This document shows, piece after piece, positions 28,189 to 37,635 of a stretch of DNA of 64,000 bases (the first letter of the stretch is position 1; every line of letters begins with the position of its first letter). The stretch is taken from NCBI GenBank assembly GCA_020025825.1, contig JAHHRL010000002.1, forward strand, positions 62,001 to 126,000, read 5' to 3'. The position numbers were made by a program, and so were the translations under genes. Source of the DNA: Faecalibacterium sp. Lineage in GTDB: Bacteria; Bacillota; Clostridia; Oscillospirales; Ruminococcaceae. The notes under the pieces are model-generated. The model saw only the letters and a list, made by a program, of their open reading frames with translations, made no database searches and had not been told where the DNA came from.

Positions 28189-28231
28189 TTTTTCACATGA
28201 AAACGGTATATTAGCTTACCAATTTTCTATT

Positions 28232-28846
28232 TTACTTTGTAGCTTTCACAACTGTAAATACGCCTTCGCCAGAGCCTTTTTTGACCTCTTGCTTTTTATC
28301 TTCTAGCGAAAAAACGGTTTGGACTTCTCCACTGATTGTAAAACCAGCCTCTTGCAGAAAATTCTTTATTTCGTCTGCCGAATGGAAGTGTGCATCTTTG
28401 TAAAACGGATTCGATGCCTTCATCTGTTCGTACATTTGACCTAACTCTGTTTCACGATTCAAAAATGCAACTACCACTGCTCCGTTTTCCTTCAGCACTC
28501 TGGCAATTTCGCAAAAAGCAGCTTTTATATCGGAAAGGAAGCAATCTACTGTAACCATAACCGCTACATCATAAGCGCCTGTTTTAAGCGGAAGTTTTTC
28601 TGCGCAGCCTTCGTATACCTGTATTCCACGTTGCTGTGCAACCTCAGCCATTTCTGCACAAGGCTCTACACCTTCCGGAATGCCTAATGCAGCGGAAAAA
28701 CGACCTGTACCCACACCGATTTCTATAGCAGAAACGTTTTCCGGTACAAATTGTTTGACGGCCTCCACTTCTGTAGCGTACAAATTGGGATTCTGGTCAA
28801 ACCAAACATCATATTCTTTTGTTAAATTCTGAAATGAATCGCTCAT
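28232..28846 (-). CDS. Class I SAM-dependent methyltransferase
   Basis: A 204-residue methyltransferase of the UbiE/Methyltransf_11 type. SAM motif I is AIEIGVGTGRFSAAL near residue 40, and the motif II region AYDVAVMVTVDCF follows near 92. The substrate cannot be told; similar proteins act on small molecules. GGAG precedes the ATG. It lies 60 bases downstream of rmuC on the same strand without a terminator between, so it is likely co-transcribed. Confidence 0.85.
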   Translation of the reverse strand: MSDSFQNLTKEYDVWFDQNPNLYATEVEAVKQFVPENVSAIEIGVGTGRFSAALGIPEGVEPCAEMAEVAQQRGIQVYEGCAEKLPLKTGAYDVAVMVTVDCFLSDIKAAFCEIARVLKENGAVVVAFLNRETELGQMYEQMKASNPFYKDAHFHSADEIKNFLQEAGFTISGEVQTVFSLEDKKQEVKKGSGEGVFTVVKATK

Positions 28847-28906
28847 TTTTTTCTCCTGCCTTATCTTGTTTTTATATCCTGTTGGCTTTCACCATTCAGT
28901 CAAAGT

Positions 28907-30316
28907 TTATTCGCCTTGGTCATCCCACACTGCTGTATCCAGCTCTAAAATTTTCGTTGATTCGCCAGACTCCAGCTGTTGTACGTCACGCAGTTTCCGG
29001 TTAATGGCACGAGTACGTACACCAATCAGCTTGTCCAGCTCATCATCTGTTTGACGCAGGCGCTGCTGCATTTTGCTTAATCCATCGCTAAACTTATCAA
29101 ACTCAGTTTTCACGGCGCCCAATACCTGCCAAACTTCATTGGACCGTTTCTGAATTGCCAAAGTTCTAAAGCCCATCTGCAAGCTGTTCAGCAAAGCAGC
29201 CATTGTGCTGGGGCCTGCAATATTGATTTGATAGTCCCGCTGGAGCCGTTCCACAAGACCTAAATTTACAACCTCCGCATAGAGGCCCTCAAACGGAAGG
29301 AACATAATACCAAAGTTGGTAGTATCCGGTGGTGCAACATATTTTGTGCGGATATCCTTTGCTTCGCTGCAAACAACCGCAGTCAGCGCACGGCGTGCCG
29401 CTTCAATTGTTTCAATATCGCCGCTTTGGTATGCATCCTGCAAATGCATATAGGTATCACCGGGGAATTTAGCGTCAATCGGCAGCCAAACATTTCCCCC
29501 ATCCTGACCGGGCATTTTTACCGCATATTCTACACGCTGGCTGCTTCCGGGTACCGTAGCAATGTTGGTTGCGTACTGTTCCGGTGCCAAAATTTCCTCC
29601 AGAATGCTGCCCAGCTGGATTTCGCCCAAAATGCCTCTTGTTTTTACGCCGGACAGCACCTGCTTTAAGCCGCCTACATCTGCCGCAAGGTTTTGCATTT
29701 CGCCCAGACCCTTATACACCTGCTCCAGCTGCTTGCTAACTGCTTCAAAACTCTCGTTCATGCGCTTTTGCAGTGCATCTTGCAGCTGTGCATCAACTGT
29801 ATGGCGGATTTCGTCCAGTTTTTTATTGTTTTCGGTGCGGATTGCTTCCATATTAGTGTGCAGCGCATTGCGCATTGCATCTAGCTTTTGTTCGTTTCCG
29901 CTTTCCATTGTTTTTAGGCGTTGCTCCAACATTTGCAGCTGATTTGCTTGGCTTTGGCTCATCTGCTTGCCCATGTAGCCAACCGATTGCTGCAAGTTTG
30001 TACCCAGCGCTTTAATGGTATGTAAATTGGTCTGGGTCAGCTCTGTACGCATACTGCTCAGCTTGTTATCCAGCATTTCCGACTGCATAGACAAGCGTCG
30101 CTCAAACCCGGCAGCTTGCATTTCAAACTTACGGTCGATTGCATTTTGCTGCAGCTCTAAACGCTTTTCAAATGCCTCGGTTTGTGCAGTCAGTCTGGAA
30201 TCCAGCCAATCCTGTAAATACTTTGTACCTTGCTGCTTTGTAAAAAACAGCTTGCAAACAACAATCACCAACAGCACATTGGCTGTAACCAGTAATATCA
30301 AAAACGGGGTTTCCAT
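28907..30316 (-). CDS. rmuC: DNA recombination protein RmuC homolog
   Basis: A 469-residue protein with an N-terminal membrane segment (about 4-24), a long coiled coil (about 35-190) rich in Glu, Lys and Leu, and the C-terminal RmuC nuclease-like domain with LPIDAKFPGDTY and NFGIMFLPFEGLYAE. RmuC limits DNA inversion and rearrangement at short repeats in E. coli. AAGGAGC precedes the ATG. It follows the transglutaminase-like gene by 29 bases. Confidence 0.93.
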   Translation of the reverse strand: METPFLILLVTANVLLVIVVCKLFFTKQQGTKYLQDWLDSRLTAQTEAFEKRLELQQNAIDRKFEMQAAGFERRLSMQSEMLDNKLSSMRTELTQTNLHTIKALGTNLQQSVGYMGKQMSQSQANQLQMLEQRLKTMESGNEQKLDAMRNALHTNMEAIRTENNKKLDEIRHTVDAQLQDALQKRMNESFEAVSKQLEQVYKGLGEMQNLAADVGGLKQVLSGVKTRGILGEIQLGSILEEILAPEQYATNIATVPGSSQRVEYAVKMPGQDGGNVWLPIDAKFPGDTYMHLQDAYQSGDIETIEAARRALTAVVCSEAKDIRTKYVAPPDTTNFGIMFLPFEGLYAEVVNLGLVERLQRDYQINIAGPSTMAALLNSLQMGFRTLAIQKRSNEVWQVLGAVKTEFDKFSDGLSKMQQRLRQTDDELDKLIGVRTRAINRKLRDVQQLESGESTKILELDTAVWDDQGE

Positions 30317-30345
30317 AATGCTCCTTTTTCTCTTTGCTTCGTGCT

Positions 30346-31818
30346 TTATTCTTGCAATTCGTATTGCAGCGTTGTAATCGTTGTATCGTAGGCATTGCCA
30401 GTCAATCCAACGCCCTCCAGTTCCATTTCACCTGTTTGGTTATCATACGGGTCTGCACGCCAAGACTCCTTAGGCGGTGTAAGCGGCTTTTGGAACGCAT
30501 GATTTGCCGCCATACGGCCTGTATCCAAGTTGCCAAAGTAGTGTCTGCGCAGGGCTTCTTCACCACGGCGGGCAGCACTGCCGCCATATGAGCAATCCGC
30601 ATACAGCCAGCCCTTGCCCTCCAGCCAGAACATTGCCCAATCATGGCAGCTGCCTGCTGTTTTGGATACTGCAAGGCCACTTTCCCACAAGGCCGGAACA
30701 CCTGCAATACGGCACATCGTAATAAAGGTTAGCGCTTGCACACCGCAGTCACCACGACGGCTGTAAGCACAATTTTCAGCAATGTTATCCAAAATAAAGT
30801 ATTGGGGCATAAAGCGATACTTCACGTTCAGCGTAACATAATCATAAATGCGGCTTGCCTTTTCCACATCAGTTTCCGCATCCGCAATAACTGCCTCCGT
30901 TAAACGACGCATAGCAGGTGTAAAGCGAATATGCGGTGTTTCCTCACCCAGGCAGTCCTTTGGATTCCAAGGGCATTCCGCCGCATTGTCGCTATTTTCC
31001 CACGAAAATGGGTCTACATAATTTGCCGTACGCACATAGGAATAAACTGCCTCAATCGGCTCGTTTGTTTCCAGTTCGGTTTCCCAGTAAACAGTACGCT
31101 GCGGCGTATTGGAGGCGCTTAATAAAGTAGGCTTTTTCCAAAAAGACTCGCATTGAATCTCGCTCTGGCTGGGGCACTCCGCAGGAACAGGCAGCCACGC
31201 TTTTACCCGAACAGCCTTGCGCCCTTCCGCTTTTGCCTGTGCCAGTGCCTTTTCAAAGGCTTCGTCCGCAGCCCGCATACTGTATTTGAGCGTAATTTTT
31301 GCCGAAAGTGTCTGCTTTTCCTGCATCATTGCTGCTTCCTGCCCACGCCAAGCACGTGCGGCATAATCCGGTTTAACGCCTGCACGCAAAGCAAAGGAAT
31401 CGTCAGTAGAAATTAACGTTTCGCAAAAACGTTTTGCAAAATGCTTTTCGCCATTTACAAAACGCCAGTCAATTTTGTTTTCTGCGACCAATTGCCGGAA
31501 CTCATTAAGCGTAACATCCCGTATTTTTTCCTGCATATGTGCCAAGGCCTGCTGCTCAGTATACGGATACTCCTGCGGAATCCTGCTCATAATCTCACGC
31601 TGCGCCAATAATGCGTACCGCAAAGTTTCCGGTGCTGTATTTATGCAGTTTTCGGCTTTATCGGGGCTATTGCCATCATTTTGTGTTTGTGTCCAGTCCT
31701 CGTTTAACAGCCTATCAATTTGGCTGATGGCTTCGTTATAATATCCTGCTGCCTTTAGCCGTGCAATATCCTCCGGCAAGGGCGTATCTAAATATCGTAG
31801 TGTATCGTTCCAGTTCAT
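30346..31818 (-). CDS. Transglutaminase-like protease-fold protein
   Basis: A 490-residue protein without signal peptide. The C-terminal half holds a transglutaminase-like domain with the catalytic Cys in RRGDCGVQA, His in SCHDWAMFW and Asp in WLYADCSYGG. The N-terminal 250 residues have no recognised domain. Such proteins often cleave or cross-link peptides; the substrate is unknown. A GGAGG site precedes the ATG. It leads a transcript with rmuC and the methyltransferase, and is divergent from the PHP gene. Confidence 0.8.
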   Translation of the reverse strand: MNWNDTLRYLDTPLPEDIARLKAAGYYNEAISQIDRLLNEDWTQTQNDGNSPDKAENCINTAPETLRYALLAQREIMSRIPQEYPYTEQQALAHMQEKIRDVTLNEFRQLVAENKIDWRFVNGEKHFAKRFCETLISTDDSFALRAGVKPDYAARAWRGQEAAMMQEKQTLSAKITLKYSMRAADEAFEKALAQAKAEGRKAVRVKAWLPVPAECPSQSEIQCESFWKKPTLLSASNTPQRTVYWETELETNEPIEAVYSYVRTANYVDPFSWENSDNAAECPWNPKDCLGEETPHIRFTPAMRRLTEAVIADAETDVEKASRIYDYVTLNVKYRFMPQYFILDNIAENCAYSRRGDCGVQALTFITMCRIAGVPALWESGLAVSKTAGSCHDWAMFWLEGKGWLYADCSYGGSAARRGEEALRRHYFGNLDTGRMAANHAFQKPLTPPKESWRADPYDNQTGEMELEGVGLTGNAYDTTITTLQYELQE

Positions 31819-31850
31819 AATGGCACCTCCTACAGATAGTGTTTCTATTC

Positions 31851-31879
31851 AGTATACCGCTCCCATTGCATTTTGAAAA
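31851..31879 (-). promoter_or_regulatory. Promoter of the transglutaminase-like gene
   Basis: On the minus strand TTTTCA (31874-31879) and TATACT (31851-31856), 17-base spacer. Its -35 lies in the left arm of a dyad shared with the divergent promoter. Confidence 0.65.
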
Positions 31880-31897
31880 GCCGTGGCCAGCTTTTCA
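31874..31897. promoter_or_regulatory. Dyad joining two divergent -35 elements
   Basis: TGAAAAGC (31874-31881) and GCTTTTCA (31890-31897) form a perfect 8-bp inverted repeat with an eight-base centre. Each arm contains the -35 of one of the two divergent promoters, as expected for a shared operator. Confidence 0.5.
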
Positions 31898-31920
31898 TTG
31901 TGTATTTTTTCTGTTATACT
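31892..31920 (+). promoter_or_regulatory. Promoter of the PHP phosphatase gene
   Basis: TTTTCA (31892-31897) and TATACT (31915-31920), 17-base spacer, about 38 bases before the ATG; the same hexamers as the divergent promoter. Confidence 0.65.
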
Positions 31921-31957
31921 AAAACTCATGGTTCATTTATTGTATTGGGAGGCGCCT

Positions 31958-32758
31958 ATGTCCATTTTAGCAAATTATCATACACATACACCACGCTGTA
32001 TGCACGCTACCGGCAGCGAAGAATCCTACGTAGAAACTGCTATTTCGCAGGGATACAAAATTTTGGGATTTTCTGACCACACCCCTTGGCCTTTTCCCGA
32101 ATACGAGAGCTACTGCCGTATGACAGCTGCACAACTGCCTGAATATGTAGAAACAGTCCGTGATTTGCAAAAGAGATATGCAAACAACATTAAGATTCAT
32201 CTTGGTCTGGAGGCCGAGTATGCCCCTGACTACATGGACTGGCTGCATGATGTAAAAAAAGAGTTCCAACTGGATTATTTGATTTTCGGCAACCATTTTT
32301 ATAATAGTGAGGAAAGCGGTATCTATTTTGGCAGCGGTGACCCCGAGCCTTGGATTGAAGCCTACGTAGAGCATACTATCAAGGCTATGGAAAGCGGCCT
32401 GTTTGATTACATGGCACACCCTGACCTGTTTTTGAGTTCCGCCACAGCAGTAAGTGAAAAAGCCGAAAAAGCTTTACATCAAATTTGCAAAGCAGCCGTA
32501 AAATACAATATCCCGTTAGAGTATAACCTTTTGGGCGAGTCCCGCCGCCTTGACGGCATCCAAAAAGGCAGTAATCTGTGCGGATATACAACGCCTGATT
32601 TCTGGCGTATTGCCGCTCAATATCCCATTCATGCCATCATCGGCTGTGATGCGCATCAGCCGAAAGAAATGTGCCGTGCCACACGGCAAAAGCAGGTCCG
32701 AACCGAACTGGAGCAGATGGGTATTTCTGTTTTAGATACAATTCCCGGCTTAGACTAA
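31958..32758 (+). CDS. PHP-domain phosphatase (histidinol-phosphatase HisJ/HisK family)
   Basis: A 266-residue metal-dependent phosphoesterase. The PHP metal ligands appear in NYHTHTPRC at the N-terminus, SDHTPW near 45, EAEY near 90, GNHFY near 118 and GCDAHQP near 235. Members of this branch dephosphorylate histidinol phosphate; no other histidine genes are in the window, so a different phosphate ester is possible. ATG 31958 has GGGAGG upstream; the longer in-frame reading starts before the promoter. Confidence 0.85.
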   Translation: MSILANYHTHTPRCMHATGSEESYVETAISQGYKILGFSDHTPWPFPEYESYCRMTAAQLPEYVETVRDLQKRYANNIKIHLGLEAEYAPDYMDWLHDVKKEFQLDYLIFGNHFYNSEESGIYFGSGDPEPWIEAYVEHTIKAMESGLFDYMAHPDLFLSSATAVSEKAEKALHQICKAAVKYNIPLEYNLLGESRRLDGIQKGSNLCGYTTPDFWRIAAQYPIHAIIGCDAHQPKEMCRATRQKQVRTELEQMGISVLDTIPGLD

Positions 32759-32777
32759 CACGACTGCACTCATATAC

Positions 32778-32816
32778 AAAAAAGGAGTTGCTCCAAGTTG
32801 GAGCAACTCCTTTTTT
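32778..32816. terminator. Bidirectional terminator between PHP and anti-sigma genes
   Basis: Perfect 17-bp stem AAAAAAGGAGTTGCTCC with complement and a five-base loop, T-rich on both strands. It ends the PHP gene and the convergent sigma/anti-sigma transcript. Confidence 0.93.
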
Positions 32817-32819
32817 ATT

Positions 32820-34226
32820 TTACCGTCTTTGCCATACAGTTTCGCCACAAACAGTAACTTTTACAACTTCATCTGCATTCAGCGGCTCGTCAAAATAGCA
32901 CTTAACCGATATTTGGTCTTCTTCCTCATTCGGGCTTGTCTGCACCGTAGATATACAGGAACTAAACCCATCAATCACAGTTCCATCTTGCAAGTAAATC
33001 GCCACATCAGGCATTGTAGAGGATTCCAATAAGGTACCTGTACCCAAGGCTTCAACACCAAACGGAGAAACGGTAATTGCCTTCATGCGCCAAGGCTTCA
33101 TATCCAAATTGCAAGCAGCCCAAATCGTCGGGTGCTTTTCTTCCGGAACATCAAAGGTCACATTCCACTGACCTGTAGCGCAATGCTTATATTCTGCTAC
33201 CGAATAATACAAATGCAAATCTTCCAAGGCTTGCTGCTTTGGCAGCGAGAGGATATACTCCATCTTTTCGGCAATTCTCTTTCCGTCAGGCACTACACCA
33301 GACGTTTTCTTACCAATACATACTTTTGCTACATCTTCTGCAATCGGATTTCCCTCTGCATCAAAAAGCGCAAAATCGCAATTATTGTACCAGTATTCCG
33401 GGTTTTGCTTTACCAAAATATGCAGATTGTTATCCACCATACCGGCATTCAAAAATGTCAGGAACGGAATCTTATCCGTTTCATATTCTGCAACCGCCTT
33501 TAAGCCTTGCATCGTATAGCTTCGCATCAGCTCATCCAGCGCACCGCTTTGCACTATACATTCTGCGTCACTAATTTGAACTGACCCCACCATGGCAGGG
33601 CTCGGGCTGCGGGCTACAATATCTGCTACAGTAATGCCTGTATCCTGATAATCTTTTTCTACCCCACCGGAAAGGATTGCTTTCATCGACAGCGAAACCT
33701 TGCCGCCTGCACTTTGTAACGGGTTTCTTAATCCCTGTACACGAACAACAACCGAGCCATCCTCCTGTACAACCGGATAATCGGAAATAACCGTAGGTTC
33801 GCCGTCAATGCGCAGGTCACACAACGTCACTGTGTCGTCCAGCCGACGCTGACCAGTGGTGTCTTCCAGAGAAATATAGCTAACTACCGTATCTTCGTCG
33901 TGCATAGAGGCAAGTACCTCTAACCGAATACCATTGTTTTCGCAACTGGCATTGGTTGGAGTAAGCAAATCTCTCGTTTTTTGACCTACCATCCCTAATT
34001 TGTCAGAAAGCGCCGGAGATGCTAAAACTGCCATAGATGCGGTCAAACAAATTGCTGCCGCTACTGCTGTAGCTAACATACGGCGTAAAAGGGTTGGTTT
34101 CCTGCGTTTTTCACGCTCAGAAGCCATCGCCACGTACACCATGCGCTGTCGCTCCCACTGCGAAAAGCTCAAATCGGATACAATAGGATCCAGTGCAGCG
34201 TGTACGGATTCTTCAGTAATCTTCAC
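32820..34226 (-). CDS. Probable transmembrane anti-sigma factor (DUF4179-type)
   Basis: A 468-residue protein with a cytoplasmic N-terminus of about 47 residues, one membrane segment (about 48-70) and a large extracytoplasmic domain. The N-terminal part resembles anti-sigma domains and the outer part the DUF4179 region. It starts with GTG at 34226 and overlaps the sigma factor gene by 14 bases, the normal arrangement for an ECF sigma factor and its membrane-bound inhibitor. The signal that releases the sigma factor is unknown. Confidence 0.82.
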   Translation of the reverse strand: MKITEESVHAALDPIVSDLSFSQWERQRMVYVAMASEREKRRKPTLLRRMLATAVAAAICLTASMAVLASPALSDKLGMVGQKTRDLLTPTNASCENNGIRLEVLASMHDEDTVVSYISLEDTTGQRRLDDTVTLCDLRIDGEPTVISDYPVVQEDGSVVVRVQGLRNPLQSAGGKVSLSMKAILSGGVEKDYQDTGITVADIVARSPSPAMVGSVQISDAECIVQSGALDELMRSYTMQGLKAVAEYETDKIPFLTFLNAGMVDNNLHILVKQNPEYWYNNCDFALFDAEGNPIAEDVAKVCIGKKTSGVVPDGKRIAEKMEYILSLPKQQALEDLHLYYSVAEYKHCATGQWNVTFDVPEEKHPTIWAACNLDMKPWRMKAITVSPFGVEALGTGTLLESSTMPDVAIYLQDGTVIDGFSSCISTVQTSPNEEEDQISVKCYFDEPLNADEVVKVTVCGETVWQRR

Positions 34227-34707
34227 AGGACACCCCCTTCAATTGTTTTTCCAGATATGTACATGCACGTTTTAATCGAATACTGACAGTAGGTTGTGGG
34301 ACCCCTAAAACTTTAGCAATATCGCCTACAGCCATATCCTCGTAATAGCGTAAAAGTATAACTTCACGGTACTTTATGGGCATACTGAGTACAGCCTTAC
34401 GCAAAGCGCCACTTTCGTCATAAGTGTCACTGCGAAAAGCATTGTCCGGCAGTTCATCTAATAGATTTACATTGCGTGCCCATCCGCTTTTGCGATAGTC
34501 CTTACAGGTGTTTGTAAGGACACGCATCACAAATGTTTTGCAAATACGGCTTTTATCTGCCGCACGGTAAATCTTAATAAACGAGTCCTGCACTGCATCT
34601 TCAGCTTGTTCTCGTTGCCCCAAATACAGAAATGCCACTCGCAACATTTCGTCGCTGTATTGTTCAACGACTGAAGCCATTTCTTCACTCGTAAGGGTTA
34701 CCGCCAC
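34213..34707 (-). CDS. ECF-type RNA polymerase sigma factor
   Basis: A 164-residue sigma-70 family factor with region 2 (AEDAVQDSFIKIYR near residue 36) and region 4 with its helix-turn-helix (DIAKVLGVPQPTVSIRLKRA near 130). There is no region 3, as in ECF factors. It starts with GTG 34707 (AAAGG nine bases upstream). It is coupled to the downstream anti-sigma gene and may control the ABC system upstream. Confidence 0.92.
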   Translation of the reverse strand: MAVTLTSEEMASVVEQYSDEMLRVAFLYLGQREQAEDAVQDSFIKIYRAADKSRICKTFVMRVLTNTCKDYRKSGWARNVNLLDELPDNAFRSDTYDESGALRKAVLSMPIKYREVILLRYYEDMAVGDIAKVLGVPQPTVSIRLKRACTYLEKQLKGVSCEDY

Positions 34708-34736
34708 ATCAACATACCTTTAACGGTTCTATGTAA

Positions 34737-34763
34737 CTTATACAACCGTTTTGCTTGTTTCAA
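34737..34763 (-). promoter_or_regulatory. Candidate promoter of the sigma factor gene
   Basis: TTGAAAC (34757-34763 region) and TATAAG (34737-34742) on the minus strand with a 15-base spacer. The TGAAAC box resembles ECF-type -35 elements, so the gene may be autoregulated. Spacing is short for sigma-A and the call is weak. Confidence 0.35.
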
Positions 34764-34778
34764 GCATCCTTTTTTCTC

Positions 34779-36182
34779 TTAATCATGTCGGATTGCTTCC
34801 AATGCACTGATTTTTACTGCACGACCCGCCGGCGCAATACCCGACAGCAGACCAACCAGCGTTGCAAATGCCAGCGCTGCCAAAATCAACCACATGGGAA
34901 CAATCGAAATTTCGCCGCCTTCGCCGGCCACCCAAGTACCCATAAGCTGGTTCAGCCAGCTCATGTCTACCGTTTGGCCAAAGAAAGCCATTATCATCGT
35001 CAAATGGTTTAGCAAGAAACTAATACCTAAGCTGACAGCCACACCAACCAAACCACCAATGAATCCAATAAATCCACTTTCAATCAAGAACATCGCATGA
35101 ATTTGCCAAAGCTCACAGCCAAGCACCTTCATAACACCAATTTCACGTGTTCTTTCATAAATTGCCATGGTCATGGTATTCATAATGTTCAGCGCAGCAA
35201 CCAACAAGCTAATCGCAGCTAATCCGCCTAAAATCATTTGGCTCTTTGCCACGCTGGCCTGCATTTCCTCACGCTGCTGCTGCATAGAGTAAATGTCGGG
35301 ATAGCCCAAATCCTTCAGGAAGGTTTCTACCTCTTCCACATTTTCCAAGCTATCTACCTTAACGTATACCTCTTGGTATCCGTTTTGACTGGGGCCGCTT
35401 GAGGTTATTTTGTTTGCTTTACGATAGGCAGCGTTTACTTTTTCCAAATTCTCCAAACTCATGACGAAGCCGCCCTCTGTAAAATATCCCTTGGAGTAGT
35501 CTGTTGTCAAAACACCTACAACAACCAGCTCAAAACGGCCGGCTTCCTTGCCCTCAGAGTCATAGTACACAAGGTTCAACTTGTCTTTTTCCGGGTCTAC
35601 AAACGCAGGCAGCTCATTGCCGGCAGCGTCCGTTTGCCCCGGATAGCGGCGATACTTTGGATTTTCAGGTTTGCGTTTTGTATCGCAAAATGTATAAGCA
35701 AAGTTTTCGCCTACCAAAACAGGAATCTTGTTTTTGCCATAACTATTGCCGGAATCAATCCAAGTACCGCTTTTTAAGGTAAAGCCCATAGGCTCCATTG
35801 CAGTCATGTCCACGCCATACATATTCCACGCATCTGTTTCATAGCGTTCCTTTTTGCCGGCTACACATTTTCCATAAAAATCCCACGACTGGCTGTATGG
35901 GGTAGCCGCTAAAACGTGTTCGTTTGCTTTAATTTGATTCAGCATCGCCTCGTCCAACGCAGGAACATCCGGCGAACTGCCGTAGTTATTGATTTGAACC
36001 TGCGTTAAATCGCCATAGCTTTGCAGCATTTCATCGGTTTGCTTATTCATTGCGATGCCCAGACTGATCATGACCACAATAGCACAAGTACCTACAACAA
36101 CGCCGATAACCGTAAGGGCCGTACGACCTTTGCGGCGGCGCAAATTATCTGTAGACAGCTTGACCAGATCAGAAATCCTCAT
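34779..36182 (-). CDS. MacB/FtsX-type ABC transporter permease
   Basis: A 467-residue permease with an N-terminal membrane segment (about 20-43), a large extracytoplasmic MacB-PCD-like domain of about 240 residues, and three C-terminal membrane segments, the last near 430-455. The motif ERTREIGVMKVLG near 335 is typical of FtsX-like permeases. These act as mechanotransmission machines moving peptides, lipoproteins or signals rather than as classical importers. AGGAGG precedes ATG 36182; it overlaps the exported protein gene by 14 bases. Confidence 0.9.
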   Translation of the reverse strand: MRISDLVKLSTDNLRRRKGRTALTVIGVVVGTCAIVVMISLGIAMNKQTDEMLQSYGDLTQVQINNYGSSPDVPALDEAMLNQIKANEHVLAATPYSQSWDFYGKCVAGKKERYETDAWNMYGVDMTAMEPMGFTLKSGTWIDSGNSYGKNKIPVLVGENFAYTFCDTKRKPENPKYRRYPGQTDAAGNELPAFVDPEKDKLNLVYYDSEGKEAGRFELVVVGVLTTDYSKGYFTEGGFVMSLENLEKVNAAYRKANKITSSGPSQNGYQEVYVKVDSLENVEEVETFLKDLGYPDIYSMQQQREEMQASVAKSQMILGGLAAISLLVAALNIMNTMTMAIYERTREIGVMKVLGCELWQIHAMFLIESGFIGFIGGLVGVAVSLGISFLLNHLTMIMAFFGQTVDMSWLNQLMGTWVAGEGGEISIVPMWLILAALAFATLVGLLSGIAPAGRAVKISALEAIRHD

Positions 36183-37635
36183 CGCTTTCCTCCTGTTCTG
36201 CCTTCTTCTTTGCAGAACGCTTACGCAGCACAATCACTACAGCCACAGCTGCAGCAATTACAACCACAACAATCAGAGCAATCTGCCAAGGTGCCAAGCC
36301 TCCATTTTCATCAGGCATACCATCTGCAGGCATATTGGGATCCATCATATCGGGGTCCATACCGGCAAACGGGTCCTGATATTCTTCAGCAACAGTGGAA
36401 ATATCCTTTGTGATTGTAACCAAATCGCCGGAGGGAGCTTCGTAAGTCATGGTAAAGGTACCTTCCACTGCACCCGCTGCCACGGGAGACAGCTCCACAT
36501 CTGCGCTTTCCTCAGTACCTGCTGCCAGGTTGCCAACATACTGGGTCTGATTTTCCTGCTTTACATTTTTGCCCGTAAACTGAACTGTCAGGTTGTTGAT
36601 AGCGGTCTTGCCCTTATTTACAAAGTAAATGCTTGCCATGCCGTCTTCACCAACCATCATGGTTTCCGGTGTTTCAATACGAGTAACTTCAAAACGGTCA
36701 GGCTGACGTACAGGAACAGAAACAGTTGTAGGAGTACCTGTAACCCCTGTGCCTGTTACAGCAACGGAAACTGTGCTGACGCCCTCTGTAAAATCAGGCA
36801 ATGCACGCATGGGGAAAGAAACCGTCTTGGTCTGACCGGGCTTCATAGTGCCAATATACTGTGTGCTGCTGCCGCTGGTAATGGTAACACCGGTTGCAGT
36901 GGTAACGCTTACAACTACATCGTTAACTTCCTTGCTGCCGGAAGCAGTAGCATAAACGGTCAGGTTCAGCTTAAATTCATCGCCTGCATTGACAACATCA
37001 GCGCCAATAGAGCTGGACTTGATAATCAAACCAGTTGCATTTGCTTCACCGTTTGCGCCTTCGCCCTCGCTGCTTGCGGTGTTAATATTCAGTTCACGAA
37101 TGTTTTCGCCGATGTTGATGCTGCCATCTTTATATTTGACAGTTGCCTCAAAACGGGTATTGCCAGAATTGGTGTACTTCAAGCCGCTAACACGCAGGAT
37201 ATGCTTACCTACGGTTTCCACCTTCAAATCCTGTGCACTAAATGCGCCATTGTTCTTTAACTCGATTTCTAGAGGACCATTCTTGTCAAGATCTTGATTA
37301 GGCACAGCCTGCGCATTGCTGTCGGGCAGATTAAAGTAAAACTCCAATATCAAATTGGAAGTATCCAGTGCTGTACCACTTGTACCGCTGGAGATAGAAT
37401 AAGAGGTCAAAGTACCCCAGGTGCCATCCCACTCACCCTGATCTGATACTTCCGGGGAAGGTGTCGGGGTAGCGGACGGAGATGGAGACGGGCTTTGCGT
37501 TTCGCTGGCAGCAGTCGAAGTGCTGCTTGCCGCATTCGGATCTGTAGTGCCATCTGTAGCCAAGGCAACCTGAGGAACAACCATTGCAAATGCAAGGGTT
37601 GCCGCTAAAAGAGCGATACGTTTTTTAAGCTTCAT
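36169..37635 (-). CDS. Exported wall-spanning protein with CARDB-like repeats, ABC system partner
   Basis: A 488-residue protein with a signal peptide (LLAATLAFAMVVPQVALA near residues 9-27), a Ser/Pro/Thr linker (SPSPSPSATPTPSP), repeated beta-sandwich segments resembling CARDB or NEW3 domains, and a C-terminal membrane helix (about 455-477) followed by a Lys/Glu tail. It lies between and overlaps both ABC genes, so it probably works with them as an adaptor outside the membrane, like the periplasmic adaptor of MacAB but without its sequence. Function is not known. Confidence 0.75.
   Translation of the reverse strand: MKLKKRIALLAATLAFAMVVPQVALATDGTTDPNAASSTSTAASETQSPSPSPSATPTPSPEVSDQGEWDGTWGTLTSYSISSGTSGTALDTSNLILEFYFNLPDSNAQAVPNQDLDKNGPLEIELKNNGAFSAQDLKVETVGKHILRVSGLKYTNSGNTRFEATVKYKDGSINIGENIRELNINTASSEGEGANGEANATGLIIKSSSIGADVVNAGDEFKLNLTVYATASGSKEVNDVVVSVTTATGVTITSGSSTQYIGTMKPGQTKTVSFPMRALPDFTEGVSTVSVAVTGTGVTGTPTTVSVPVRQPDRFEVTRIETPETMMVGEDGMASIYFVNKGKTAINNLTVQFTGKNVKQENQTQYVGNLAAGTEESADVELSPVAAGAVEGTFTMTYEAPSGDLVTITKDISTVAEEYQDPFAGMDPDMMDPNMPADGMPDENGGLAPWQIALIVVVVIAAAVAVVIVLRKRSAKKKAEQEESDEDF

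Noticed and set aside
31958..32758. Assignment of the PHP gene to histidine biosynthesis (hisK)
   Set aside because: The family fits, but no other his gene is in the window and the divergent neighbours are unrelated, so the specific gene name was withheld.
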